From contig CM019063.1 in assembly GCA_009667805.1 (NCBI GenBank), positions 352,122,942 to 352,186,941 of the forward strand: a DNA stretch of 64,000 nucleotides. Direction: 5' to 3'. A program made the translations under genes and the position numbers. This document shows positions 53,951 to 64,000 of the stretch, one piece after another (position 1 is the stretch's first letter; the number at the start of each line of letters is the position of its first letter). Source of the DNA: Leptobrachium leishanense (lineage: Eukaryota > Chordata > Amphibia > Anura > Megophryidae). Under the pieces are notes generated by a model that worked only from the letters and a program-made list of their open reading frames with translations, was not told the DNA's origin and ran no database searches.

Positions 53951-54800
53951 GGCTGGCCGTCCACTTGAACAGTTTTCGTGCGATGGTGCGATCATCCGTC
54001 GTCGTACATCCGATCCCGTAACATGAATGTGAATGAACCATCGTCCATTGCGGCAGACGTCCGACGGCCGACTTCTGAAGACCACAGCAGATGGGCGATC
54101 TTACCTAGCAGGCTGGGAGTTCAGAACGATTAGGCAAGATGGACATTGATAAACTCATTAGGGGAGTTACAAAAAAAAACGCATTTATATTGTTTGTCCT
54201 GCTTTTGTAACTCCCATTGAAAATAAATGATGCAGACATGATACACGTTTTGTGCATGGTGGGACTAGCTGTGTAACATGGTCGGACTAGCAGTGCTGCT
54301 GCACAAAGGGGTTTATTCACTAAGCACTGACATGCCTCCCGAAGGGCACTGAATCTTGAATTTTCCTATACGGTGCAATTTTGTTGCCGTTTGTACTTTA
54401 AAAATGATGGCGAAATATGGTGCAGTTTGCGGCAATCTGCAGCGGCAGAGAGAACAAATATCAGAGCGCAGTACTGCACTGAAGTGTTGGTGTCATGCCC
54501 TGAATTAGGGGATAGTTTGACAGGTTTACAGACAAAGCACATAGTAAAAATAATAGTAACAAAAAAAAAACAAAAAAAGGATTGCACTGGTTCCAAAAGC
54601 AGAATGAACTTGTTTTTGCATGTAAAACCAGTTCATTCTGGTTTTGGCAGCCATGTACTCCACCTCTGATTTTGATCTGGATAGTCTGTGGTCACACGAC
54701 AGATCGCACGCAGTGGACGACCCCTAGTCTGACCCGGTCGGACGACCGACGGTCTGACGAAAATCGGTCGTTCGACAACGGTTCCAGTGGACGGCCAGCC
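53951..54800. mobile_element. MITE with GGCTGGCCGTCCAC ends
   Basis: The termini GGCTGGCCGTCCAC and GTGGACGGCCAGCC are perfect inverted repeats of 14 bp, each bordered by TTAA (53947-53950, 54801-54804). No coding capacity. Another MITE-like end, GGGTTTATTCACTAAGCAC, lies within it near 54308, so it probably holds a nested insertion of about 300 bp. Confidence 0.7.
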
Positions 54801-55214
54801 TTAAGCTCCACATTGAAGTTTAACTTTAGAGCGGTGCTTTATAAAAAAAAAAAAAAAAAAGAAGGAACAAAAGACACAACAGATCCAATACATGCAATTT
54901 AATCTCGTTTTCGGTTTCTTCTTCCTCTCCACATTTCTCATTTTTCTCATTGACTTCTAAAAACATAAGGTTTGCACGGATTGAAACAAACGTTTCTCCC
55001 CTGTCACAAGTTAGTTTGTTTCTTGATTTGGTTTGAATATTAGCAAACATAGAGCAGATTCTTTCACATGCAGCAGCAGCAGATGCAGATGCAGAATCTG
55101 CAGGGAGCGAGATGCAGGAGGTGTCAGGTCATGTTGTGCAGAGAACTTGCCACCATGTTGCAGGGGGGATATGATTTGCAGAATCCCAGACTGTACTGTG
55201 GAGAACATTATTAG

Positions 55215-55670
55215 TAGGGATGCACCGATATCGATACTAGTATCGGTGCCGATACTGCCGTTTGCACGAGTACTTGGTACTCGTGCAAATGGCACGATAC
55301 ACCCCCGGATACCGGAAACCAGCGCTGGGCCGGCTTGCCAGTATCCGCTGGGCTAGGGAAGCTGGTAGCATGCATGAAAAGCACTCGGCAATCGTTCCCC
55401 TCCGGCGGCCCACATTACTTACCCAGCGTTGAGTCCAGTCGCAGGGCTGTGACGCGCCCGCTGGGCTGTGGAGGCAGTGTCAAGGCCTCCACGGCCCGGC
55501 GGCGGCGTGATCGCGTCACAGTAGACGTTGGGGGCAATCTACCCACATGTGAGCTGGGGGCAATCTTATATGAAGTCTGTTCTTATTGAAAAGCGGTCAC
55601 ATGACATAAAACAAAAGTATCGGTACTTGGTATCGGTGAGTACTTTAAAAAAGTATCGGTTCTCGTACTC
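55215..55670. mobile_element. hAT-type MITE, GATGCACCGATATCG end, right end lost
   Basis: The left end TAGGGATGCACCGATATCGA is followed by GATACTAGTATCGGTGCCGATAC, a palindrome-rich terminus. The right part has AAGTATCGGTACTTGGTATC, but no CATCCCTA terminus. In the middle (55527-55565) one unit resembling the 5.5-6.2 kb minisatellite occurs (TGTGAGCTGGGGGCAA). Confidence 0.5.
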
Positions 55671-56021
55671 GGTCTTAATTAATAGGGATCAAATAGGGAC
55701 AAATTCAACCTCTTGTCAATTAAGGCCTGAGAAGGCAGAAAGTATCATCAACTGTATCCTAACAACCACTGTAGGGAGGTATAAGATGGAGCTCCCAATC
55801 AAGCTAAACTGAAGCCTTTTTCCCTGTAGCGCCCCCTAGAGGCTGAAATGTATATTTTTGTTGTCTGAGTATTGCATTGAGATGTGTTACTTGAATTGTA
55901 TTCCAGGATTTGCTAGTCAGAGAACTCAGAGAACTGGTAATGTTTTAAGACTTTATTTAAAGTCTCAGAAGTTTCATTAAGGTCTTAATGCAGGGCTTCA
56001 CAAATTTGCTTTGAATCTAGG

Positions 56022-57895
56022 CAAACCTATAAGATTAGGCAGAAAGAGGCAAAGCAATTTATAAGAGCTTCCAAAGCACACGCAGAAGAGAAAATAGCTC
56101 AGTCAGTAAAAAAGGGGGACAAAACATTTTTTAGATACATAAACGAGAAAAGAAAAGTAAAACAAGGATTAGTTAGATTAAAAACAAAGAAAGGAATGTA
56201 GAAGAGGATAAAAGTCTCGCTGACTGCCTCAATGAATATTTTTGTTCAGTCTTTGCAGAAGAAAAGGAAGGAAAGGGACCTCAGTTAGGAGGAAACACTA
56301 ACGAGAAAATTACATATCAGTTTACAGAGGAGGAGGTTCTACAGCAGCTGTCTAAAGTAAAGACAAATAAATCAATGGGGCCTGATGGGATCCACCCTAA
56401 ATTATTAAAAGAGCTCAGTGATGTAATAGCAAAACCGTTAACAGATTTATTTAACCAATCCTTGCTAACGGGAGTCGTCCCAGAAGACTGGAAATTAGCA
56501 AATGTTGTGCCCATTCACAAGAAGGGTAGTAGGGAGGAATCTGGGAACTATAGGCCAGTTAGTCTTACGTCAGTAGTGGGTAAATTAATGGAAACCATGT
56601 TAAAGGAAAGGATTGTTGAACATCTAAAAACACAGATTACAGGATCAGAAACATGGGTTTACCTCAGGGAGATCATGCCAAACTAATCTTATTGATTTTT
56701 TTGATTGGGTAACAAAAATAAGACACAGGTGGTGCAGTAGACATTGCTTATTTAGATTTCAGTAAAGCTTTTGATACTGTTCCGCATAGAAGGCTTATCA
56801 ATAAATTGCAATCTTTGAGCTTGGATTCCAATATTGTTGAATGGATTAGGCAGTGGCTGAGTGACAGGCAACAGAGGGTTGTGGTAAATGGAGTTTATTC
56901 GGCGCAAGGTCTTGTTACCAGTGGGGTACCTCAGGGGTCAGTACTTGGACCCATTCTATTTAATATTTTAATTAGTGATATTGCAGAAGGTATTAAAAGT
57001 ATGTCTTTTTGCTGATGACACAAAGATTTGCAACAGGGTTGACGTTCCTGGAGGGATCAGCAAATGACAAATGATTTAGGTAAACTAAAAAAATGGTCAG
57101 AGCTGTGGCAATTGAGCTTTAATGTGGATAAGTGCAAGATAATGCACCTGGGACGTAAAAACCCAAGGGCTGAATATAGAATATTTGATACAGTCCTAAC
57201 CTCAACATCTGAGGAAAGGGATTTAGGGGTCATTATTTCAGAGGATCTAAAGGTAAGTAGTCAATGTAATAGAGCAGCAGGAAATGCTAGCAGAATGCTT
57301 GGTTGTGTAGGGAGAGGTATTAGCAGTAGGAAAAGGGAAGTGCTCATGCCACTGTACAGAGCACTGGTGAGACCTCACTTGGAGTACTGTGTGCAGTACT
57401 GGAGACCGTATCTCCAGAAGGATATAGACATCTTAGAGAGAGTTCAGAGAAGGGCTACTAAAATGGTGTACGGCTTGAAGGAGAAAAGTTACCAGGAAAG
57501 GCTTAATGATCTTAACATGTACAGCTTGGAAAAAAGACGAGACAGAGGAGATATTTAAATACGTAAAGGGAATCCACAAGGTAGAGGAAGGGAGTATATT
57601 TAAAAGGAAACAAAGTAGCAAAACAAGAGGACATAGTCTTAGATTAGAGGGGCAAAGGTTTAAAAGTAACATCAGGAAGCATTATTTTACTGAGAGGGTG
57701 GTGGATACATGGAACAGTCTTCCAGTAGAAGTGGTAGAGGCCAAAACAGTAATTGAATTTAAGCAAGCATGGGATAGGCATAAGGCTATCCTAAACAAAA
57801 GATAAATCCAGGTAAAGTATCCATGTAATTGGGCAGACTAGATGGGCCGAAAGGTTCTTATCTGCCGACATCTTTCTATGTTTCTATGTTTCTAT
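56022..57895 (+). mobile_element. CR1-like LINE copy 2, 5'-truncated, with target duplication
   Basis: It begins inside ORF2 and ends in repeated TTTCTATG units. Both sides carry GAATCTAGG (56013-56021 and 57896-57904). The sequence is very similar to the minus-strand copy at 16.2-20.2 kb. It is 5'-truncated, as usual for reverse-transcribed LINE copies. Confidence 0.85.
56030..57805 (+). pseudogene. CR1 ORF2 (RT) relic, lightly damaged
   Basis: MGPDGIHPKLLKELSDVIAK near 56375, VVPEDWKLANVVPIHKKGSR near 56480, NYRPVSLTSVVGKLMETMLK near 56550, [20 protein letters not shown] near 56930, then the active-site region shifted by one base (a [12 protein letters not shown] stretch near 57005). LSFNVDKCKIMHLGRKNPRA follows near 57115 and the C-terminal AGNASRMLGCVGRGISSRKR near 57285, ending about 57805. 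Only a few frameshifts and a small deletion near 56690-56720 break it. Confidence 0.85.
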
Positions 57896-57904
57896 GAATC
57901 TAGG

Positions 57905-58174
57905 AGCCAGCTACAAAAGTTAGGAGCTAGGTTTTTCTTCAGACTAACAAGGCTTTCCTTTCAACAACTAAAGATACACTTTTTATTTTAAGACAGAGTA
58001 CCGATACTCTTTTTTTTTTTTTTTTTTTTTACGCCTCAGGTTCTCACCGATACGTTTATTTACTGTGTGTTTAATTGCTGTGCAGCTCTGTTATATGCTC
58101 ACAAACGCTGCACATTACTGTATAACCGCTGAACAGCAATAACACTCACCATTATACAGTGTGTGTGTGTGTTT
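57905..58174. other. Spacer with poly-T and GT repeat
   Basis: Contains a 26-T run (58010-58030) and a short GT repeat (58160-58170). A fragment GAGTACCGATACTC near 57993 recalls the MITE at 55215. Nothing else is recognised. Confidence 0.4.
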
Positions 58175-59954
58175 ACAGTGCACTGTACGTTTCTTTCAAG
58201 TAAACCAAAAAATTTTTTTTTTCTTTGATTAGTTGGGCAATTCATTTTTGATTAGTTATGAAAATCGTTAGTTGCAGCCCTAGAATTAATATTCATGAAG
58301 TGCGAAATTGTAAGCTACATTTAAAAGGCTCTTTCTATATGTATTGAATTGGTGCCAATATGATCAATTCATTGAACTGCTTATGATTGTTTCTTTTTGA
58401 CTTTTTTATGTATTCACAAAGCAGAACTAAAGCCGCTGTCAGACGAGTGCACTAGGTGCGCCCGTACTGACGTGTCTACCGGCGTCCGTCGCAGCATTGT
58501 GACGCTGAAATGGGGCCGGTCACACGCTTGAGCATGCGCACAAAATGCTCACGCAACAAGCGTCAATGCACAAAGCCTCCCCGTCGAAACACTACATGCG
58601 CATCGGCGGGTGTGTGTGTGTGTGCGCACAGTAGGCCCTTCTGGTACCCCTGACTGGGTTCTCCAGCGCTGGCTGCCCAGTGCCCCCTTCCTCACCTTTG
58701 GTTGGAATCACGCTGGGAGTGTCCAGCGTCTGCGGGGGAGGGGGAAGGTGTGAAAGGACGCCACCTGGTCCCGGGACAGTACGCTCCTTGGCCAGCACCT
58801 GACGCACATATGCCGCTTCCCGTGCCAAGCTGCAGCTCCCACACAGTCTGTCACTACGGGTCACAGAGTAGCAGGAGCTGAAAGATGACCAGTGGGAGGT
58901 GATCATGCGCAGAACAGACTGGATGTGAGGAGAGCCTCGTCAGTGCTGGTCAGAGAATCCCCGCGGCGCTCTCCTCACATCCTGTCTGTTCTGTCTCGGT
59001 GCTCTGATGAAATCAGAGGGGGCCGGTGTTCCGTCCGACCACAGGCTTTACTCAACGAAACACCGGACGGCAGCAATCCCTGCTCCTTGCTCGTGCGATC
59101 AGAGGAGCCCGACAAACCCGGGGCGCCAGGACAGCATTTCTTGTGGCCATGGAGACTTTACGCCAGGGGTTTATTGAGCCCTGTCTTAATGTTATGATAT
59201 GGTATTCTATTAAATCTATATTAGACATATTATATATCATTGTAAAAGAACATATCACACACTTTTGGTTTTTTTCAATTTTTCCAGAAAAAAACCCCAA
59301 AAAAAAGGCTTTTTTTAAAAAATGTATTATTCCAAATAGAGAAAAGTTTTTTTTCCCAATTTTTCGGGTTTGTTTTTTTCAGGCCTTCCCATCTCTAGTC
59401 TCTATTGATCAGGATTCTATGCTACGACGGACGTTAAACTGTGTGGCAACAAAGAGGTGCTCACTGCGTTCGTCTGACACAGGCCTTAGGTCGAGGTCAG
59501 AAGAGAACACTTCAGAGTGGAAGGAACGCCCGTGTGAGTGGATGTTCCTTCCACTCGAAGCCAGTCTGGCCACCTTGCTGAGCGCATGCTCAAGCGTGTG
59601 ACCGGCCCCATTGCAGCGTCACAATGCTGCGACGGACGCCGGTAGGCACATCAGTACGGGCGCACCTAGTGCACTCGTCTGACACCGGCTTTAGTCCTGC
59701 ATTGTGAATACATAAAAGTCAAAAAGAAACAATCATAAGCAGTTCAATGAATTGATCATATTGGCACCAATTCAATACATATAAAAAGAGCCTTTTAAAT
59801 GTAGCTTACAATTTCGCACTTCATGAATATTAATTCTAGGGCTGCAACTAACGATTTTCATAACTAATCAAAAATTAATTGCCCAACTAATGAATTAGAT
59901 AAAGAAAAAAAAACAAATTTTTGGTTTACTTGAAAGAAACGTACAGTGCACTGT
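58175..59954. repeat. Large palindrome: arms about 370 bp, spacer about 1 kb
   Basis: The left arm 58175-58540 pairs with 59582-59954. In each arm, outward to inward, are ACAGTGCACTGTACGTTTC, the end of a family X hAT element (GCAGCCCTA / TAGGGCTGC), GAATTAATATTCATGAAGTG flank, a conserved 130-bp stretch, and the end of a MITE (CTAAAGCCG.TGTCAGACGAG). Arm identity looks well above 90 percent by eye, with small indels. The hAT element in the right arm is complete (59837-60652); that in the left arm is only its terminal 110 bp. Confidence 0.85.
58427..59694. mobile_element. MITE-like centre of the palindrome
   Basis: CTAAAGCCGCTGTCAGACGA and TCGTCTGACACCGGCTTTAG are the edges of a unit with TIRs of more than 100 bp. 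The interior includes a 25-bp inverted pair (58911-58935 / 58968-58992, AGAACAGACTGGATGTGAGG). Because the flanking sequence is itself inverted, the boundary of the MITE is inferred from similarity to the GGCTAGGGTCAGACG elements. GC-rich interior with no recognised gene. Confidence 0.5.
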
Positions 59955-60652
59955 GTAAAAAAAAAAAAAACCCCATACAACCCCCCCCCTCCTTTTTTTC
60001 CCCCATACACAATTCGCATAGTGTACATATCTTTTGTACGTCCATACAAAAATTGTGTACCTTGTGTGCGAAAACCACACGAGTGCCTGGTCCGAGTGAT
60101 GGACTGATGCTGCCTCTAGCCCATATCTACTTTCTCCCCGTATGAACACGGTTATAAGCACTTTTACACATGTCAGCACGAAACCAGATCGAGATCACCT
60201 TAATAAGCTAAAGTGCTCATGCGGTGTAGAGTGGAGGGAGGGATCGGAGATGGGAGCGAGTTTGGGCAAAGAACCGGACTTGAGTGTGAGAGGAAGAGAG
60301 TTTTGGAGAGGTGAGGACAAAAGGAGGGAGGTAGGGAGTGTGGGGTGGTGGTAGAGGATTCCAGCTCCAAGCATGGATAAAACACCATTGGTACAGCTCC
60401 AACCATCCATAGGCAGTAACCCAGGGTTTGTGCGATTGTTTATATTTAGTTTACAACAGTAGAACTAACTGGTGAGGTCTAAGCAGCAGGGACGTCTTTG
60501 CCGATCAGCTCCAATGTAGCGTCTGAGGTTATCAACATTTATCTCAGTCTGACTATGCTGTGCTATACACAGCCCGATCAGTAATTTCTTTCATTTTATC
60601 ATGTCTCATTATCGAGTAGTTGTTTATTAATAAATTAGTTGTTTCGGCCCTA
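59837..60652. mobile_element. hAT-type element, family X copy 3
   Basis: The ends TAGGGCTGCAACTAACGATT and TTAGTTGTTTCGGCCCTA are flanked by ATTAATTC (59829-59836) and CTTAATTC (60653-60660), 7 of 8 identical. The interior parallels 30228-31029. Non-coding. Confidence 0.85.
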
Positions 60653-60660
60653 CTTAATTC

Positions 60661-60906
60661 TTAACAGGCCTATCTCAGGAACACAGAAAGAAACAAAATA
60701 TGCAACAGAGAGATTGAGTGACATTAGTTCCCAGGGCGACATTCAGGGGTCATGAAATATTCAATAGGACATCCAAAGAAACTGACCAGGTGAGAATAGG
60801 AGTCAGACTAAAAGGAAAGGGGGAAGCAATTTGCATCTCACTGCAGGAAAAACAGTTATCAAGTATCTTCCATCTACATAACAAAGAACATAAAATTCTT
60901 TGATTA
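60661..60906. other. Short unclassified spacer
   Basis: No gene, exon or repeat family recognised. Confidence 0.35.
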
Positions 60907-61400
60907 CTAAAAAAGCAGAATATAAACAATGAAATTACAGAGACTATATAATCTTAAAACAGGAGGGAAGGAAGCCCTAATTCCACCAGTTGTAACCCTT
61001 TGGATAGTTTTAAAACTTTCCATTTCAGCACTGGGCTGCCTCAGCAGTCCTCCAGATGTGACATGCTGTGACCACGGAGGACCTGGGTCTATAAAATCAT
61101 GAGTTTGTCTTGGGTTCCCCAATTACTTCTGAGTTACAATGCAGGTGTCAAATTTAGTGACGTACTTCTTCGGCTACAATTTTTTTTCAAGATCCTCAAA
61201 CACTCATTCAAAACTTCTGGCAAGAGACTCCTGTGCCACTGATATTTTGGAAACCAACTGGTGGCAGTCAGTGTGTAGGGCAGTCGGTGGACATTTGGCC
61301 TCCAGGAGCAGCGCTTGGTCCAAACGGCAGGGACGTATTCCATAAGGACCTTTCCATAAGATACCAGAAAGGAAAGGTTAAAAGGAACAACTACCACTTA
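60907..61400 (-). pseudogene. Unidentified coding-like remnant
   Basis: Read on the minus strand from about 61330, one frame gives CRLDQALLLEAKCPPTALHT, LVSKISVAQESLARSFE, a stop, VFEDLEKKL, a stop, PKKYVTKFDTC, a stop and then GNPRQTHDFIDPGPPWSQHV. The fragments keep one frame through three stops, which is unlike random sequence and resembles a decayed processed gene or exon with a helical region. I do not recognise the protein. No splice sites are evident. Confidence 0.3.
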
Positions 61401-61576
61401 CATAAACTGTAACTACATTATGTGTGGGTTACAATCAAAACTGCATTTATAAAAATGCATGCCGAGTTTTTTTTTTTTTCTTTGTATGATGTAATTGCAT
61501 GTAAAAGGGAAATTAGTTTTGGATTTTTTAATCTCCCTACCATCTTGATTTTTTTTCCCCAAGACGCAACATTTAA

Positions 61577-61814
61577 CCTCTTCACTGCTGGACCATTTCA
61601 CCTGTGTGCGGAGCTAAAAAAAATATATATTTTTTTATTATTATTTTTTACAGTTTTTGCTCATCATGTTTGAACGCGATTTGAAGTCATGTTTTATTGT
61701 ACTAACCCAGACAAATGATATATCTTTTTATGCCAGATTCATAATATAGCATTATATGTATGCGTCATGTCCTGCCAGAATGCTGTGAGAAAAAAAATAT
61801 ATATATAAATCACA
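61577..61814. mobile_element. piggyBac-type left-end fragment
   Basis: TTAA (61573-61576) then CCTCTTCACTGCTGGACCAT; later GCTCATCATGTTTGAACGCG and GACAAATGATATATC match the subterminal part of 50579-51796 read in reverse. The right side is cut by the Tc1 transposon at 61815. Confidence 0.55.
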
Positions 61815-63353
61815 CAGTCAGGTCCAGAAATATTGGGACATCAACACAATTCTAACATCTTTGGCTCTATACACCAACACAATGGAGTTGGAATGAAAAA
61901 CACAATCTGCTTTACCTGCAGACTGTTAGCTTGAATTTGAGGGTATGTACATCCAACTCGGGTGAACGGTGTAGGACTTACAGCAGTTTCAGTTGTGCCT
62001 TCCACTTGTTAAGGGACCAAAGGTAATGGGACAGAATAATCATCATAAATCAAAAACTTTCCCTTCTTAATACTTGGTTGCAAATCCTTTGCAGTCAATC
62101 ACAACCTGAAGTCTGGAACGCATAGACATCACCAGACGCTGGGTTTCATCCCTGGTGATGCTCTGCCAGGCCTCTACTGCAACTGTCTTCAGTTCCTGCT
62201 TGTTCTTGGGGCATTTTCCCTTCAGTTTTGTCTTCAGCAACTGAAATGTATGCTCAATGGGATTCAGGTCAGGTGAGTGACTTGGCCATTGCATAACATT
62301 CCACTTCTGTCCCTTCAAAAACTCTTTGGTTGCTTTTGCAGTATGCTTTGGGTCATTGTCCATCTGCACTGTGAAGCGCTGTCCAATCAGTTCTGCAGCA
62401 TTTGGCTGAATGTGAGCAGATAATATTGCCCGAAACCCTTCAGAATTCATCCTGCTGCTTTTGTCAGCAGTCACATCATCAATAAATACAAGAGAACCAG
62501 TTCCATTGGCAGCAATACATGCCCACACCATGACACTACCACCACCATGTTTCACTGATGAGGAGGTATGCTTAGGATCATGAGCAGTTTCTTTCCTTCT
62601 CCATACTCTTCCCATCACTCTGGTACAAGTTGATCTTGGTCTCATCTGTCCATAGGATCTTGTTCCAGAACTGTGAAGGCTTTGTTAGGTGTTGTTTGGC
62701 AAACTCTAATCTGGCCTTCCTGTTTTTCAGGCTCACCAATGGTTTACATCTTGTGGTGAACCCTCTGTATTCACTCTGGTGAAGTCTTCTCTTGATTGTT
62801 GACTTTGACACACATACACCTACCTACTGGATTGTGTTCTTGATCTGGCCAACTGTTGTGAAGTGTGTTTTCTTCACCAGGGAAAGAATTCTTCGGTCAT
62901 CCACCACAGTTCTTTTCCGTGGTCTCCCGGGTCTTTTGATGTTGCTGAGATCACCGGTGCGTTCCTCTCTTTGAGAATGTTCCAAACAGTTTTGGCCACG
63001 CCTAATGTTCTTGCTAGCTCTGATGGGTTTGTTTTGTTTCTTCAGCCTAATGATGGCTTGCTTCAATGATAGTGACAGCTCTTTGGATCTCATCTTGAGA
63101 GTTGACAGCAACAGATTCCAAATGCAAATAGCACACTTGAAATGAACTCTGGGCCTTTTATCTGCACATTGTAATTGGGGTAATGAGGAAATATCACACA
63201 TCTGGACATGGAACAGCTGAGAAGCCAATTGTCCCATTACCTTTGGTCCTTTAACAAGTGGGAGGCACATCTGCAAACTGCTGTAAGTCCTTCACCTAAG
63301 TTGGATGTATATACCCTCAAATTAAAGCTGACAGTCTGCAGTTAAAGCACATT
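61815..63353 (-). mobile_element. Tc1-type transposon D, sister of C, right end lost
   Basis: Begins CAGTCAGGTCCAGAAATATT. It aligns end to end with the transposon at 45569-47213 but stops within the right terminal inverted repeat at TTAAAGCACATTGT, where the L1 5' end starts. About 80 bp including the terminus are missing. The CA instead of TA before the left end is a decayed duplication. Confidence 0.9.
62067..63090 (-). pseudogene. Tc1 D transposase with one stop and one frameshift
   Basis: MRSKELSLSLKQAIIRLKKQ (from about 63092), RPGRPRKRTVVDDRRILSLV, then TAG at 62824-62826 and in-frame resumption CVSKSTIKRRLHQ. A 5-nt deletion near 62610 shifts the frame at NLYQSDGK. The rest is intact: [41 protein letters not shown], ending at FATKY (62067). 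All DD34E residues are present. Only two defects separate it from a full frame, and one of them is shared with copy C. Confidence 0.9.
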
Positions 63354-64000
63354 GTGGAGGGCGTGTCCTGAGCTTCGACCACGATGGCCGCTTACTGAAT
63401 GAACTCCTGAGTCCCCTCCAGCTTTCTCTAGCTTCATCTCTCCGAGGTAGGTCATGGTACGCGGCAAAGGGAAGACTTGTACCCCTAAAACTCCTGTGCA
63501 TCGCCCGAATCGACCTTTTGGCACTCTGGACCAGTTCCTTGTCCCTTCCCCGGTGATCCCCTCTCACGAGGTGGCTCCTAAGATGGCGGATGGGCCTTCT
63601 ACCCCGCCTCATGCACAGGATCCTGCCAGGTCACACGCCACCTCGAGCGGCTTATTGCGGCGCTCCCAACCAAGGCGGACCTAGTAGACATTGTGGCTGA
63701 CCTCCGGGAAAGCTTCAGTGGAGAGCTTAGGGGGATCCGATCGGAGGTTTCGGCACCATCATCCCGGGTGAGCGCTTTGGAAGATAGCGGACACCTGCCC
63801 TCCCCGGACTCCCACCCAGCGGCCTTTTCGGAGCTGCAACGCCGTGTGGACGACCTGGACAACCGAGGTAGGAGACACTATCAGAATGCGTGGCCTCCCT
63901 GAATCTGAAGGGCCTGAAGACCTCGGTACCCTCCTTGTAGCCCTCTTTAATTTGGTGCTGGGTAGAGATGCCGACACCCCCATTTCCATCGAGCGGGCTC
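63354..64000 (+). mobile_element. L1-clade LINE 5' end, runs off the window
   Basis: The 5' terminus GGAGGGCGTGTCCTGAGC is directly joined to the broken Tc1 D. At 63454 an ATG opens ORF1: MVRGKGKTCTPKTPVHRPNR, then in another frame LPTKADLVDIVADLRESFSG near 63670 (coiled coil), VDDLDNRGRR near 63848 and MRGLPESEGPEDLGTLLVAL near 63885, the start of the RRM. At least two frameshifts are present, one near 63870. The element continues beyond 64000. Confidence 0.75.

Overview
The window is vertebrate nuclear DNA, most likely from an anuran amphibian. Two things point there. The only host gene I recognise is a split gene for the delta subunit of the AP-3 adaptor complex (AP3D1). The surrounding DNA is a dense mosaic of transposable elements of the kinds that fill frog genomes: CR1, L2, L1 and Tx1/Keno LINEs, Penelope-like, DIRS-like and LTR elements, several Tc1 families, and many hAT, Harbinger, T2/Kolobok and piggyBac-type MITEs. 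Nothing prokaryotic is present. Species cannot be assigned from the sequence alone.

Host gene: six consecutive AP3D1 coding exons lie on the minus strand at 47817-47912, 47261-47341, 45453-45533, 31276-31383, 15692-15821 and 15467-15606. They keep one open frame with GT/AG junctions and cover roughly residues 33-244 of the vertebrate protein. The first exon and everything 3' of the sixth exon were not found. The introns are very unequal (475 bp, 1.7 kb, 14.1 kb, 15.5 kb and 85 bp), and repeats account for the large ones.

Layout: 0.5-6.8 kb is a decayed L1-clade LINE split by a hAT-type element carrying a minisatellite. 7.05-11.0 kb is a Tx1/Keno-like LINE whose 5' end is the first 41 nt of U2 snRNA, with a solo LTR inside it. 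12.5-15.0 kb is a hAT element with nested MITEs and satellites. 15.5-15.8 kb holds two AP3D1 exons. 16.2-20.2 kb is a minus-strand CR1-like LINE with SGNH-esterase, endonuclease and reverse-transcriptase remnants. 20.3-25.7 kb is a DIRS-like remnant broken by an AT-rich stretch holding a Tc1 element. 25.9-29.9 kb has an L1 5' end, a CR1-type RT and an L2 inside a MITE. 30.2-31.0 kb is a hAT element. 31.3 kb holds an exon. 32.9-43.6 kb is a Penelope-like element with an inverted terminal duplication, cut up by Tc1, LTR, piggyBac, SINE and Harbinger insertions. 44.2-47.2 kb has a LINE 3' end, a T2 MITE, exons and a third Tc1. 48.2-51.9 kb is a hAT element holding a Penelope endonuclease fragment and a TTAA-flanked element made of at least twelve successive hairpins. 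53.4-60.7 kb holds MITEs, a second CR1 copy and a large palindrome. 61.8-63.35 kb is a fourth Tc1, cut by the 5' end of an L1 that runs off the window.

No complete functional mobile-element protein survives. Most value lies in the nested structure, where several target-site duplications and even empty sites can be read directly, and in a few unusual structures: the hairpin array, the U2-LINE chimera, a 25-bp micro-inversion inside a CR1, and a stop codon shared by two Tc1 copies.
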